A DNA stretch of 64,000 nt from an uncultured Methylocystaceae bacterium (GCA_937870755.1 CALMZV010000028.1:62001-126000), one strand, 5' to 3'. Positions 1 to 7,958 are shown, numbered from the stretch's first letter. Numbers and translations are program-made. Notes: a model not told the origin generated them from the letters alone.

Positions 1-624
1 AAGGTCAAGTGCCTCTACGACGGCGCCGATATGTCCAAACCCGCCGAAATCGCCGCCATGGTGAAGAACGCCGAGGCCCGTCTCGGCTCGGTCGACATTC
101 TCATCAACAACGCCGGCATCCAGTTCGTCTCGCCGATCGAGGATTTCCCGGTCGAGAAATGGGACCAGATCATCGCCATCAATCTTTCCTCCGCCTTCCA
201 TACCATGCGCGCGGCCGTGTCCGGCATGAAGGCGCGCAAATGGGGCCGCATCATCAACACCGCCTCGGCCCATTCGCTGGTCGCCTCTCCCTTCAAATCG
301 GCCTACGTCTCGGCCAAGCATGGCATCGCGGGCCTCACGAAGACGGTCGCGCTGGAGCTTGCGACCTTCGGCGTGACGGTCAACTGCATCTCGCCGGGCT
401 ATGTGTGGACGCCGCTCGTCGAAAAGCAGATTCCCGACACCATGAAGGCGCGCAACATGACGCGCGAGCAGGTGATGAACGACGTGCTCCTGACCGCCCA
501 GCCGACCAAACAGTTCGTGACCGTCGAACAGGTGGCTGCGCTCGCCATCTATCTGTGCTCGGACAACGCGGCGCAGATCACGGGCGCGAACATTTCGATG
601 GACGGCGGCTGGACGGCCGCGTGA
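1..624 (+). CDS. bdhA: 3-hydroxybutyrate dehydrogenase, 5' end outside window
   Basis: SDR-family enzyme that interconverts D-3-hydroxybutyrate and acetoacetate with NAD, in poly-hydroxybutyrate and ketone-body turnover in the cytosol. The frame is open from base 1, so the N-terminal glycine-rich NAD site lies outside. Visible are INNAG, the serine of the NTASAHS stretch, the catalytic YVSAK pair, the SPGYVWTPLV segment typical of this enzyme, and a C-terminal DGGWTAA. The assignment to 3-hydroxybutyrate dehydrogenase rather than a generic SDR rests on the SPGYVWTPLVEKQI region. The stop overlaps the GTG start of the following patatin gene, so the two are probably one operon. Confidence 0.88.
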   Translation, partial: KVKCLYDGADMSKPAEIAAMVKNAEARLGSVDILINNAGIQFVSPIEDFPVEKWDQIIAINLSSAFHTMRAAVSGMKARKWGRIINTASAHSLVASPFKSAYVSAKHGIAGLTKTVALELATFGVTVNCISPGYVWTPLVEKQIPDTMKARNMTREQVMNDVLLTAQPTKQFVTVEQVAALAIYLCSDNAAQITGANISMDGGWTAA

Positions 625-1658
625 CGCGCCCGTCCGCCCCACGCAAGAAAGTCACGCTGGCGCTCCAGGGCGGCGGCGCGCACGGCGCCTTCACCTGGGG
701 CGTGCTCGACGCCTTTCTCGCCGATGGCCGGCTCGAGATCGCCGCCATTTCCGGCACCAGCGCGGGGGCGATGAACGCCGTCGTGCTGGCGGACGGCATG
801 TGCGAGGGCGGCGCGGAGCGCGCGCGCCGGCAGCTCGCCGATTTCTGGCGCGCCGTAAGCGTCGACGGCAAGATGACCGACGTGCAGCGCAATCTGTTCG
901 ACGTGTTTCTCGGCGCGGTGAAGCCGTTCCAGATGGCGAACGAGTTCGGCAGGAATTTCTTCGAGAGCGCGACGAGCTTTTTCTCGCCCTACGATTTCAA
1001 TCCGCTCGACATCAATCCGCTGCGCGAGGTGGTGGGCGAACTGATCGATTTCTCCAGGCTCCGCCGCACCGACGATCTCAAACTTTTCATCGCCGCCACC
1101 AACGTCCACACCGGCAAGATCCGCATTTTCCGCCGACCGGAACTGACCGAAGACATGCTGATGGCGTCGGCCTGCCTGCCGACACTCTTCAAGGCGGTGG
1201 TGGTGGAAGGCGCGCCCTATTGGGACGGCGGCTATTCCGGCAATCCGCCGCTCTTTCCCCTGTTCACCGAAACCGATTGTCCCGATGTCATCCTCGTTCA
1301 GATCAATCCGATCGAGCGCAAGGAGACCCCGCGCACCGCCGTCGACATCATGAACAGGCTGAACGAGATCACGTTCAACGCGCCCCTTCTCGGCGAGTTT
1401 CGCGCCATCGATTTCGTCGCGCGCCTGATCGACGCCGGACGTCTGAAGGACACGCACTACAAACGCGTCAACATGCATGTGGTGGACGGCGGCGCGGCGC
1501 TCGCCGCGTTCCCGGCAGACACGAAGTCGCGCGCCGAATACGCATTCTTTCGCCAGCTGTTCGAGCTCGGGCAGGTGGCCGGCGAGAAGTTCCTGAAGGT
1601 GAATTTCGAGACCATAGGCGTGCGCGGCTCGCTCGATCTGAAGGAAAAGCTGGTCTGA
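621..1658 (+). CDS. patatin-like phospholipase
   Basis: A 345-residue patatin-fold lipid acyl hydrolase. The oxyanion-hole motif GGGAHG is at residues 17-22, the nucleophile Ser47 lies in GTSAG, and the catalytic Asp202 is in a WDGG motif, so the Ser-Asp dyad is intact. I chose the GTG at 621 because it overlaps the bdhA stop and places GGGAHG close to the N terminus, as is usual. The frame is open further upstream but only antisense-like over bdhA. No signal peptide is seen. Linkage to bdhA suggests a role in lipid or poly-hydroxybutyrate turnover; the natural substrate is not evident. Confidence 0.85.
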   Translation: MTRPSAPRKKVTLALQGGGAHGAFTWGVLDAFLADGRLEIAAISGTSAGAMNAVVLADGMCEGGAERARRQLADFWRAVSVDGKMTDVQRNLFDVFLGAVKPFQMANEFGRNFFESATSFFSPYDFNPLDINPLREVVGELIDFSRLRRTDDLKLFIAATNVHTGKIRIFRRPELTEDMLMASACLPTLFKAVVVEGAPYWDGGYSGNPPLFPLFTETDCPDVILVQINPIERKETPRTAVDIMNRLNEITFNAPLLGEFRAIDFVARLIDAGRLKDTHYKRVNMHVVDGGAALAAFPADTKSRAEYAFFRQLFELGQVAGEKFLKVNFETIGVRGSLDLKEKLV

Positions 1659-1745
1659 AGCGCGCACGACGGGTTTATTCATTCGGAAAGAAATGTCGAC
1701 TACCTTGACCGGCGGCCGGACGCGCCGGCGGGAGGTTTTGCGCGC

Positions 1746-2165
1746 ATGAGTTCCCTCAACCTCGCCGCGACCGGCGCCGGCGTCCTGTCGTTCGCCGTTT
1801 ATTTCGCCGGGGCGCTCGGCTTCTGCGTCGCCTATTGCGCGCTCTACACCCGCATCACCCCACATAAGGAATTCGACCTCATCGTCCGCGAGGCCAACGG
1901 CGCGGCGGCCGTCGCCTTCGGCGGCAGTCTGCTCGGCTTCGCCATCGCGCTCGCCGGCGCCATCCATGTCTCGACGTCGGTGCTGGAATTCGTCTTCTGG
2001 GGCGCGGTCGCCTTCGTCACGCAATTGATCGCGTATGCGCTCGCCGCCTTCGTGCACCCCGACCTGTCGCCGGCCATCGAGCGCAATACGCTCGCCGCCG
2101 GCGTATGGGTGGCGGCGGCCTCGGTGGCCGCCGGCGTGCTCAGCGCCGCCTGCATGAGTCCGTGA
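1746..2165 (+). CDS. DUF350 membrane protein (YjfL/UPF0719 family)
   Basis: A 139-residue integral membrane protein with four predicted hydrophobic segments in the two-fold arrangement typical of DUF350. A polar loop with TRITPHKEFDLIVREANGAA follows the first pair; acidic residues and REGN/REANGAA-like motifs there are characteristic of the family. A GGGAGG-like ribosome site precedes the ATG. It opens a four-gene set with two small secreted or anchored proteins and an ATP-grasp ligase, the same association as yjfL-yjfM-yjfC in Escherichia coli. The family's function is not established; a role with the downstream ligase is inferred from context. Confidence 0.8.
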   Translation: MSSLNLAATGAGVLSFAVYFAGALGFCVAYCALYTRITPHKEFDLIVREANGAAAVAFGGSLLGFAIALAGAIHVSTSVLEFVFWGAVAFVTQLIAYALAAFVHPDLSPAIERNTLAAGVWVAAASVAAGVLSAACMSP

Positions 2166-2168
2166 GCG

Positions 2169-2528
2169 ATGAGCAAGGCGCGAACCAGGGATCTGGCGAG
2201 CGAAGCCGTCCGGCGCAAACGCTCGACATCGATCGGCCTCCTGACGCTTGGCGCCTTCGCGCTGACAGCCGGGGGCATATACGAGGCCGCCCGGCTTCAG
2301 GAAACGGCGCGCCAGCGCGAATGCCGCGAAGCGCTCGCGCGCGGCGAGACGGCGCCGCCGGCCTGCCGCGCCTCCGGTTCCTCGCGGTCCTCGACCCATT
2401 TCAGCTCCACCGGCGGCTCTGGTTCGAGCCATACCAGCGGGGGCGCGGCGGCGCATTCGTCGACGCAGGGCGTGCATTTCGGCGGGTTCGGCTCGACCGG
2501 CGCGGCCCATGCCTTCGCGGGAGGATGA
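2169..2528 (+). CDS. small Ser/Gly-rich protein with GGFG motif, DUF1190-like
   Basis: A 119-residue protein starting 3 bases after the DUF350 gene. It has a basic N terminus, one hydrophobic segment (about residues 20-40), then two cysteines and a low-complexity Ser/Gly/His tail that contains VHFGGFGSTG near the C terminus. DUF1190 proteins such as E. coli YgiB and YjfM share a GGFG stretch and sit beside the same ATP-grasp ligase family, so I read this as a short relative. The single hydrophobic segment suggests membrane anchoring with the tail outside. Its tail resembles that of the next gene, which suggests duplication. Function is unknown. Confidence 0.65.
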   Translation: MSKARTRDLASEAVRRKRSTSIGLLTLGAFALTAGGIYEAARLQETARQRECREALARGETAPPACRASGSSRSSTHFSSTGGSGSSHTSGGAAAHSSTQGVHFGGFGSTGAAHAFAGG

Positions 2529-2532
2529 GCGC

Positions 2533-2940
2533 ATGGCGCACCCCCAACGAAAGACGTTCGGACAACGCCCGCAACTTTCGGCGGCGCCGGCGCCGATGGC
2601 CGCGCCAGGCCGCAAGAGCACGCTCGTGCTCAGCCTCGCCACGCTCGGCGCCCTCGGCCTTGCGGGCGCGGTCTACGCGACGCTGCCCGCCTCCGCCCCC
2701 GCCCCGGCGCAATCCTGCCCGAGGGACCAGAACGGCGCCGAAAACTGCGCGCGCACCGGACGCTCGTCCTTCTTCTTTTTCTGGCGCGGCGGCGCGACGC
2801 CCGCCCCGGCGCCGCAGGCTGCGCAGGCGTTGCGCCCGACCCCGCCCGGCCTGCGTCCTGCGATGGCGCCGGCGGCGCCGGTCAAGTTCGGCGGCTTCGG
2901 CGCCTCGGCCACGGGCCACGGCGCGGCGGCGGGCGCCTGA
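2533..2940 (+). CDS. small Ala/Pro-rich protein with GGFG motif, DUF1190-like
   Basis: A 135-residue protein. The ATG at 2533 is preferred over 2509 because GGAGG lies nine bases upstream and the longer form would overlap the previous gene. It has one hydrophobic segment (about residues 28-50), two cysteines, a run of phenylalanines (FFFFW), an Ala/Pro-rich stretch, and VKFGGFGASATGHG near the end. The order TM segment, two cysteines, low complexity, GGFG matches the preceding gene, so they look like diverged tandem paralogues. It ends one base before the ligase gene starts. Possible substrate or partner of that ligase; this is inference only. Confidence 0.65.
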   Translation: MAHPQRKTFGQRPQLSAAPAPMAAPGRKSTLVLSLATLGALGLAGAVYATLPASAPAPAQSCPRDQNGAENCARTGRSSFFFFWRGGATPAPAPQAAQALRPTPPGLRPAMAPAAPVKFGGFGASATGHGAAAGA

Positions 2941-2941
2941 C

Positions 2942-4099
2942 ATGCGCCGCATTGCGCTCCCCCCGCGCCCGGACTTCGAGAAACGCGCCGCCGACATCGG
3001 CTTCGAATTCGCCTTTCTGGATGGCGAACCCTACTGGAACGAAAGCGCGGCCTACGTCTTTTCGCTCGCCGAGATCGAGAACGATCTCGAGGCGCCGACG
3101 CAGGAACTGGCGGCGCTCGCGCGCGAGGTCGCCGGACGCGTCGTGACAGACGAGCGCGCGCTGCGCCGTCTCGGCGTTCCCGAACACGCCTGGCCGCTCA
3201 TCCTGGAAAGCTGGCGACGCGAGGACGTGAGCCTCTACGGCCGGTTCGATTTTTCCTACGACGGAAACGGCCCCGCCAAACTGCTCGAATACAACGCCGA
3301 CACGCCCACCAGCCTGTTCGAATCCGCCGTGGTGCAATGGTTCTGGTTGCAGGATCTGGTCGCGCGCAGGCAGATGCCGGCCCATGCCGACCAGTTCAAT
3401 TCGCTGCACGAGAAACTGATCGCGCGCTGGCCCGCGGTCGCGCGCGGCGCCTATGTCCATCTCGCCTGCATGACCGGGTCGATCGAGGACCGGGGCACGG
3501 TGGCCTATCTGGCCGATTGCGCGACGCAGGCCGGATTGGACACGCGCATCGTCGACATGCAGGACATCGGCCATGTCGACGGGCGTTTCGTCGATCGCGA
3601 TCTCGTCGCGCTCGACTGCGCGTTCAAGCTCTATCCGTGGGAATGGATGTTCGCGGACGAGTTTGGCAAGTCGCCGGCGCTACGCGCCACGCGCTGGGCG
3701 GAGCCGCCGTGGAAGGCGCTCTTGTCCAACAAGGGGCTGCTTGCGCTGATGTGGGAGACCGCGCCCGGACACCCCAATCTCTTGCCCGCTTATTTCGAGA
3801 CCGATCCGCGCATCGGCGAACTGGGCGACCGGTTCGCGCGCAAGCCGCTGCTGTCGCGCGAGGGCGCGAATGTGTCGCTGTTCGACGGCGCCTCGATCCT
3901 CGCCAGGACGACCGGCGACTATGGCGCGGAAGGATATGTGCGGCAGGGGCTGCATCTCTTGCCGGATTTCGACGGCTGGCGCCCGGTCATGGGTTCGTGG
4001 CTCGTCGGCGCCGAGGCTGCGGGACTGGGCGTGCGCGAGGATCGATCGCTTGTCACCTCCAACCGCTCGCGGTTCACGCCGCATGTGATTCTGGACTGA
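2942..4099 (+). CDS. glutathionylspermidine synthase-like ATP-grasp ligase (YgiC/YjfC type)
   Basis: A 385-residue protein equal in length to the stand-alone synthetase-like proteins YgiC and YjfC and lacking the amidase domain of E. coli Gss. Family hallmarks are YGRFDFSYDG, the substrate-loop LLEYNADTPTSL with the following E, KLYPWEWMF, and the ATP-grasp stretch RKPLLSREGANV. These enzymes join an amine to a peptide carboxylate using ATP. The E. coli homologues have been reported not to make glutathionylspermidine, so the substrate is open. Genes for two GGFG proteins and DUF350 lie immediately upstream, with spacings of only a few bases, and suggest one functional unit. Confidence 0.85.
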   Translation: MRRIALPPRPDFEKRAADIGFEFAFLDGEPYWNESAAYVFSLAEIENDLEAPTQELAALAREVAGRVVTDERALRRLGVPEHAWPLILESWRREDVSLYGRFDFSYDGNGPAKLLEYNADTPTSLFESAVVQWFWLQDLVARRQMPAHADQFNSLHEKLIARWPAVARGAYVHLACMTGSIEDRGTVAYLADCATQAGLDTRIVDMQDIGHVDGRFVDRDLVALDCAFKLYPWEWMFADEFGKSPALRATRWAEPPWKALLSNKGLLALMWETAPGHPNLLPAYFETDPRIGELGDRFARKPLLSREGANVSLFDGASILARTTGDYGAEGYVRQGLHLLPDFDGWRPVMGSWLVGAEAAGLGVREDRSLVTSNRSRFTPHVILD

Positions 4100-4118
4100 A
4101 ACGTGTCAGACTGGTCCC

Positions 4119-4982
4119 ATGAGCCAGGCGAGCGACGCGCACGAAAAACAGATCGAGTACTGGAACGGCGAAGGCGGAACGCTGTGGCGCGCGCGCGCCG
4201 ATAAAACCGACGTGATGCTCGCGCCCGTTCTCGCCGCCACGCTCGAAAGCGCTGCGCCGCGCGCGAACGAAACGGTCGTCGACATCGGATGCGGCTGCGG
4301 CGCCTCGACGCTCGCGCTCGCTGGCAAGGTCGCGAGCGATGGACGTGTGCTCGGCCTCGACGTGTCGGCGCCCATGCTCGCGCTTGCGCGCGAACGCGCG
4401 GCCGGAACGCCGAACGCTTCCTTCGCGCTCGCCGACGCCGCGATTCATCCTTTCGCAGCGCAGGCGGCCGATCTCGTCTTCTCACGCTTCGGCGTGATGT
4501 TCTTCGGCGATCCGACCGCCGCTTTCGCCAATCTGCGCCGCGCGCTGAAACCGACCGGGCGCCTCGCCTTCTGCTGCTGGCGCGCGCCTGATGAAAACGA
4601 CTGGATGCGCGTGCCGCTGCGCGCGGTCTATGCGCACGTCCCGCGCCTGCCCAAGCCGGGACCGGAAGATCCCGGCCCCTTCTCCTTTGCAAGTCCCGAC
4701 CGCGTGACGCGCATTCTGACCGGCGCGGGCTTCAGGCCGCCGTGCATGACGCCGCTCGATCTCATGCTCGACATTTCCGGTGGCGGCGGACTGGAGGAGG
4801 CGGTGGCGGACGCTTCGCGCGTCGGTCCGGCGAGCGTCGCGCTTTCGGGCCAGCCGGACGACGTGCGCGAAGCCGCCATCGCCGAAATCCGCAAGGCGCT
4901 CGCCCCGCACGCGGGGCCCGACGGCGTTCGGCTGAAAGGCGCCATGTGGATCGTCGAAACGACGCCGGGCGCCGCCGCGTGA
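4119..4982 (+). CDS. class I SAM-dependent methyltransferase
   Basis: A 287-residue Rossmann-fold methyltransferase of the UbiE/YcgJ type. Motif I is VVDIGCGCGAST (about residues 53-64), followed by the acidic LGLDVSAPML that binds the ribose of S-adenosylmethionine, and a post-motif region VFSRFGVMFF. The N terminus AHEKQIEYWNGEGG is typical of a methyltransferase subgroup with unknown small-molecule acceptors. The stop overlaps the GTG of the next methyltransferase gene by four bases, so the two are probably co-translated. The substrate cannot be told from sequence. Confidence 0.8.
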   Translation: MSQASDAHEKQIEYWNGEGGTLWRARADKTDVMLAPVLAATLESAAPRANETVVDIGCGCGASTLALAGKVASDGRVLGLDVSAPMLALARERAAGTPNASFALADAAIHPFAAQAADLVFSRFGVMFFGDPTAAFANLRRALKPTGRLAFCCWRAPDENDWMRVPLRAVYAHVPRLPKPGPEDPGPFSFASPDRVTRILTGAGFRPPCMTPLDLMLDISGGGGLEEAVADASRVGPASVALSGQPDDVREAAIAEIRKALAPHAGPDGVRLKGAMWIVETTPGAAA

Positions 4983-5647
4983 CAAATCGACCACCGGCGG
5001 CGCGCGCCCCCGACCGCGCGGATTTCATCCGCACGCATACACGCCTGCTCCATCCCCCGCACGCGCCGGAAATCGCCCTACATCTTGCCGACGAGGCGAC
5101 TGCCCTGTGGGAGAAGACGGAGGAGGAGCTGGGCGAACTCGGCCTGCCCCCGCCATTCTGGGCGTTCGCATGGGCCGGCGGCCAGGCGCTCGCCCGGCAC
5201 GTGCTCGACAATCCGGCTCTGGTGGCGGGCCGCAGCGTGCTCGATTTCGCCTCGGGCTCGGGCCTCGTCGCCATCGCCGCCGCCCGGGCGGGCGCGGCCC
5301 GGGTCGAAGCGAGCGAAGTCGACCCGTTCGCCATCGACGCCATCGCGCTCAACGCGCGCGCCAACGGCGTTTGCGTCACGCCCCGCCAGGGCGACATCGT
5401 CGGCCGCGACGAGGGCTGGGACGTGGTGCTCGCAGGCGACGTCTCCTACGAACGCGACATGGCCGCTCGCGTCACCGACTGGCTCTGCGCGCTGCACGGG
5501 CGCGGCGCGAGCGTGCTGATCGGCGACCCCGGCCGCTCCTATCTCGCGCGCGACCGGCTCGCGCCGCTGGCGGAATATCGCGTGGCGGTCACGCGGGCGC
5601 TGGAGGACTGCGAGATCAAGCGCACGCATGTATGGCGGTTCAAATAG
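4979..5647 (+). CDS. ETF-beta lysine methyltransferase-like protein
   Basis: A 222-residue methyltransferase of the METTL20/PrmA-like group. It has PPFWAFAWAGGQALARH before the SAM site, motif I VLDFASGSGLVAIAAA, the ASEVDPFA acidic segment and AGDVSYE, the counterpart of the AGDxxYE motif in bacterial electron-transfer-flavoprotein beta-subunit methyltransferases. The expected activity is methylation of lysines on ETF-beta, modulating electron flow from acyl-CoA dehydrogenases. I chose the GTG at 4979, which overlaps the previous stop; residues upstream of it show no similarity. The exact target protein is inferred from family membership. Confidence 0.75.
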   Translation: MTNRPPAARAPDRADFIRTHTRLLHPPHAPEIALHLADEATALWEKTEEELGELGLPPPFWAFAWAGGQALARHVLDNPALVAGRSVLDFASGSGLVAIAAARAGAARVEASEVDPFAIDAIALNARANGVCVTPRQGDIVGRDEGWDVVLAGDVSYERDMAARVTDWLCALHGRGASVLIGDPGRSYLARDRLAPLAEYRVAVTRALEDCEIKRTHVWRFK

Positions 5648-5814
5648 CCGCGGCGCGCGCAGGCGGCGATGCTTGACCCCGCGCGCAATAGGGCGCACAA
5701 CTTGTCCATGCTGCGATGCAGCAAGATCGGTCGCGTGCGGCGGGGATTTTGCATCGCTTTTCTCCCGCGAACCCGAAGCGCAGGTCGCGAAGGGTTCCCA
5801 ACGCGGAGCATTTC

Positions 5815-6021
5815 ATGGAACTCGAAGACAAGATTCGCCGCCGGCTGGCCCCTTTCGTGGTCGAGGGCAAGATCGCCGCGCCGCAGTTCGAACTGACCGG
5901 GGAAGCCGCCAGCCCCCTGAGGATCAATGTGCGGATCAAGCGCGCCGGCGTGGAGCCCGCGCTGCACGCGGCGCTGTCGGACGTGCCGGCGGGCGCCCGG
6001 CTGGTGATCGTCTCCGCGTGA
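5815..6021 (+). CDS. hypothetical 68-residue protein
   Basis: A short, charged, soluble-looking protein beginning MELEDKIRRRLAPFVVEG. I do not recognise the family. The ATG is supported by a GGAG about ten bases upstream, and the frame ends cleanly before a strong hairpin and T-run at 6096-6121 that would end its transcript. Pattern and length weakly recall BolA-like or small alpha/beta proteins, but none of the BolA HxxH-type histidines are present. No signal peptide or membrane segment is seen. Confidence 0.5.
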   Translation: MELEDKIRRRLAPFVVEGKIAAPQFELTGEAASPLRINVRIKRAGVEPALHAALSDVPAGARLVIVSA

Positions 6022-6089
6022 GCGCCGGGGGCGCCCGGCCCGTTTGACAGACGCCCGCCGGTGGGAGCTTTCCTTCGTGCGCGGCCCGT

Positions 6090-6095
6090 TATAAT
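6090..6095 (+). promoter_or_regulatory. perfect TATAAT -10 box ahead of the TrmO-like gene
   Basis: TATAAT stands out in a GC-rich region. A recognisable -35 is lacking; the best match 17 bases upstream is poor. If used, transcription would begin inside the hairpin at 6096-6115 and leave a leader of about 20 bases before the ATG at 6123. Confidence 0.4.
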
Positions 6096-6121
6096 CCCGC
6101 CGCGCCAACGGCGGGATTTTT
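6096..6121 (+). terminator. rho-independent terminator directly before the TrmO-like gene
   Basis: A perfect seven-base-pair stem (CCCGCCG with CGGCGGG), six-base loop and a run of five T immediately after. It ends two bases before the ATG at 6123. It would stop transcripts from the 68-residue gene. The right arm GGCGGGA lies at ribosome-site distance from the ATG, so read-through RNA would have that site paired. Confidence 0.7.
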
Positions 6122-6122
6122 C

Positions 6123-6557
6123 ATGGACAAGGACATTCGGGCGGGCGAGATCGCCGCGGCGCTGCCGCAGGCGTTCGACGCCGGCCTCTATTTCGTCGGT
6201 CGGTTGCGCACGCCTTGGGCGACACGCGCCGAATGTCCGCATTATGGCGCGCTCGACGGCCCGCTCTGTCGCATCGAAATCGACGATAGGTGGCGGCCTG
6301 CCCTGCTCGGACTGGAGGGGCGCGAGTTTCTTCAGGTGCTCTATTTCATGCACCAGGCGCGACGCGACCTGCTGGTGCAGACGCCCCGCACCCGCGCCGC
6401 GCCGAGCGGAACCTTCGCCATTCGCTCGCCGGTGCGGCCGAACCCGATCGCGCTGTCGCGCGTGCGGCTGGAAAAGGTCGAGAACGGCGTTCTGTTCGTG
6501 CGCGGTCTCGATTGCATCGACGGGACGCCGCTCGTCGACATCAAGCCGGACCGTTAG
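6123..6557 (+). CDS. TrmO/TsaA-family protein, tRNA m6t6A methyltransferase-like
   Basis: A 144-residue member of the TsaA/YaeB family, whose characterised member TrmO methylates N6-threonylcarbamoyladenosine in tRNA for ACY codons using S-adenosylmethionine. Family signatures are LRTPWATRAECPHYG near the N terminus and RSPVRPNPIALS in the middle, which corresponds to the RSPxRPNPIGxS motif. The protein is shorter than E. coli TrmO (about 235 residues) and lacks its C-terminal part, as in many short homologues, so the exact reaction is uncertain. Start at 6123 is the only sensible ATG and follows a terminator-like hairpin. Confidence 0.75.
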   Translation: MDKDIRAGEIAAALPQAFDAGLYFVGRLRTPWATRAECPHYGALDGPLCRIEIDDRWRPALLGLEGREFLQVLYFMHQARRDLLVQTPRTRAAPSGTFAIRSPVRPNPIALSRVRLEKVENGVLFVRGLDCIDGTPLVDIKPDR

Positions 6558-6679
6558 CGCGTTTTCGGGCGCCCCGGCCGTTGCGCGCGCGCAAACCCGC
6601 CATTCGGCCATTGCTCTTTTCACGACCGGGTTCATCTGCAAAGAAAGAATTAACCATACGGCCCGACCATCGAGGCGAT

Positions 6680-7135
6680 ATGTTCGACGCCATCCGCAAC
6701 CTGTTCGACGAAATGCGCGGCGGCGCGCCCGCCCGCGAATTCGCCGCCGACGATTATCGCATCGCCGCGGCCGCGCTGCTCGTGCATCTCGGCCATGCCG
6801 ACGGCGAGCTGGACGCCGCCGAGCGGCGGTATCTGCAACGGATCGCGCAGGAAAGCTTCGGCCTCGATCCGCAGGCCGCCCGCCGGCTGGTCGCCCACGC
6901 CGAACAGGCCGAGCGCCAGTCGATCGATCTCTACCAGTTCACCAGCGTGCTCAAGCGCGCCCTCGACGAGGACGGCCGGCGCACCATCGTCGAACTGCTG
7001 TGGCAGATGGCCTATTCCGACGGCGACGCGCACGAATTCGAGGAAAACCTCGTCTGGCGCGTGGCCGAATTGCTCGGCGTCTCGTCGAGCGACCGGCTCG
7101 CGCTGCGCCGGCGCATCCGGGACGGCGAAACATGA
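6680..7135 (+). CDS. TerB-family protein
   Basis: A 151-residue all-alpha protein of the TerB (tellurite resistance) fold. Two acidic loops, HADGELDAAE and YSDGDAHEFEE, occur at equivalent positions of two helical repeats, as in TerB proteins where they bind metal. The ATG at 6680 follows an AGGCGA ribosome site, and a TTAACCAT octamer lies 22 bases upstream. The stop overlaps the next ATG by four bases. No other ter genes are near, so tellurite resistance is not implied; chromosomal stand-alone TerB proteins have unknown functions. Confidence 0.75.
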   Translation: MFDAIRNLFDEMRGGAPAREFAADDYRIAAAALLVHLGHADGELDAAERRYLQRIAQESFGLDPQAARRLVAHAEQAERQSIDLYQFTSVLKRALDEDGRRTIVELLWQMAYSDGDAHEFEENLVWRVAELLGVSSSDRLALRRRIRDGET

Positions 7136-7944
7136 CCGCCACCCGCCGCGTGACGCTCATCACCGGCGCCTCGGACGGCATCGGCCTCGAGTTTGCGCGC
7201 GTCTTCGCCCGCCACGGCCACGACCTCGCCCTGACGGGCCGCCGCGCCGACAGGCTGGAGGCGCTCGCCGACGAAATCGCCGCCGCCGGCCGACCGCGCC
7301 CGCTGGTCCTGCCCTGCGATCTCGCCCCGGCCGACGCGCCCGGCCGCCTCGCGGAAGCGCTCACCGAGGCCGACGGCGCCGTGGAAATGCTGGTCAACAA
7401 CGCCGGCTTCGGCCTCAACGGCGCCTTCGACGCGTTGCCGCGCGAAGAACAGCTCGCCATGGTCGATCTCAATGTGCGCGCGCTCGTCGCGCTCACCCAT
7501 CTCTTCCTGCCGGACGTGCGCGCGGCGCGCGGCGGCGTGCTGAATGTCGCCTCCATCGCCGGCTTCGCGCCGGGACCGCACATGGCCGTCTATTATGCGA
7601 CCAAGGCTTTCGTCCTCTCCTTTTCCCAGGCCCTGCACGAGGAATTGCGGCCGCACGGCGTGCGCGTGACCGCGCTCTGCCCCGGCCCCGTGCCGACCGG
7701 TTTTCAGTCGCGCGCCGGCATCGCGGAATCGGTGGCGGGAAGTGCGGCCGCGCTCAGCGCGCGCGCGACCGCCGAGGCAGGATATGCGGGTTTTCGGGAC
7801 GGACGGCGCGTCGTGACGCCGGGATCGGTCAACAAGGGGCTCGCCATGGCGCTGGCCTGCATGCCGCGTCGGTTTCTGCTGCCGCGGCTCGCCGCGCGGC
7901 AGGCGTCGCGGCGCACGGATGGCTTGAAATCGTCGCATAGTTGA
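7132..7944 (+). CDS. SDR-family NAD(P)-dependent oxidoreductase
   Basis: A 270-residue classical short-chain dehydrogenase. The cofactor site TGASDGIG is near the N terminus with a downstream TGRRADR that suggests NADP preference. NNAG, a serine in NVASIAG and the catalytic YYATK pair are all present. The C terminus with GFQSRAG and a basic hydrophobic tail (RRFLLPRLAARQ) resembles the YqjQ/DltE-like subgroup that acts on lipidic substrates. It overlaps the TerB gene by four bases and precedes the amidotransferase gene by 14 bases. Substrate unknown. Confidence 0.82.
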   Translation: MTATRRVTLITGASDGIGLEFARVFARHGHDLALTGRRADRLEALADEIAAAGRPRPLVLPCDLAPADAPGRLAEALTEADGAVEMLVNNAGFGLNGAFDALPREEQLAMVDLNVRALVALTHLFLPDVRAARGGVLNVASIAGFAPGPHMAVYYATKAFVLSFSQALHEELRPHGVRVTALCPGPVPTGFQSRAGIAESVAGSAAALSARATAEAGYAGFRDGRRVVTPGSVNKGLAMALACMPRRFLLPRLAARQASRRTDGLKSSHS

Positions 7945-7958
7945 GGGAAGACCTGCCG

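Noticed and set aside
549-2642. Long open frame on the minus strand opposite the patatin and DUF350 genes
   Set aside because: Antisense to genes with clear motifs; composition is Arg-rich shadow sequence with no recognisable domain.
5815-6021. BolA-like assignment of the 68-residue protein
   Set aside because: None of the conserved BolA histidine or HFxV motifs are present; a true BolA is at 26095.
6650-6657. TTAACCAT as a second CtrA site before the TerB gene
   Set aside because: Only a half-type octamer; the second TTAA is absent, so evidence is weak.
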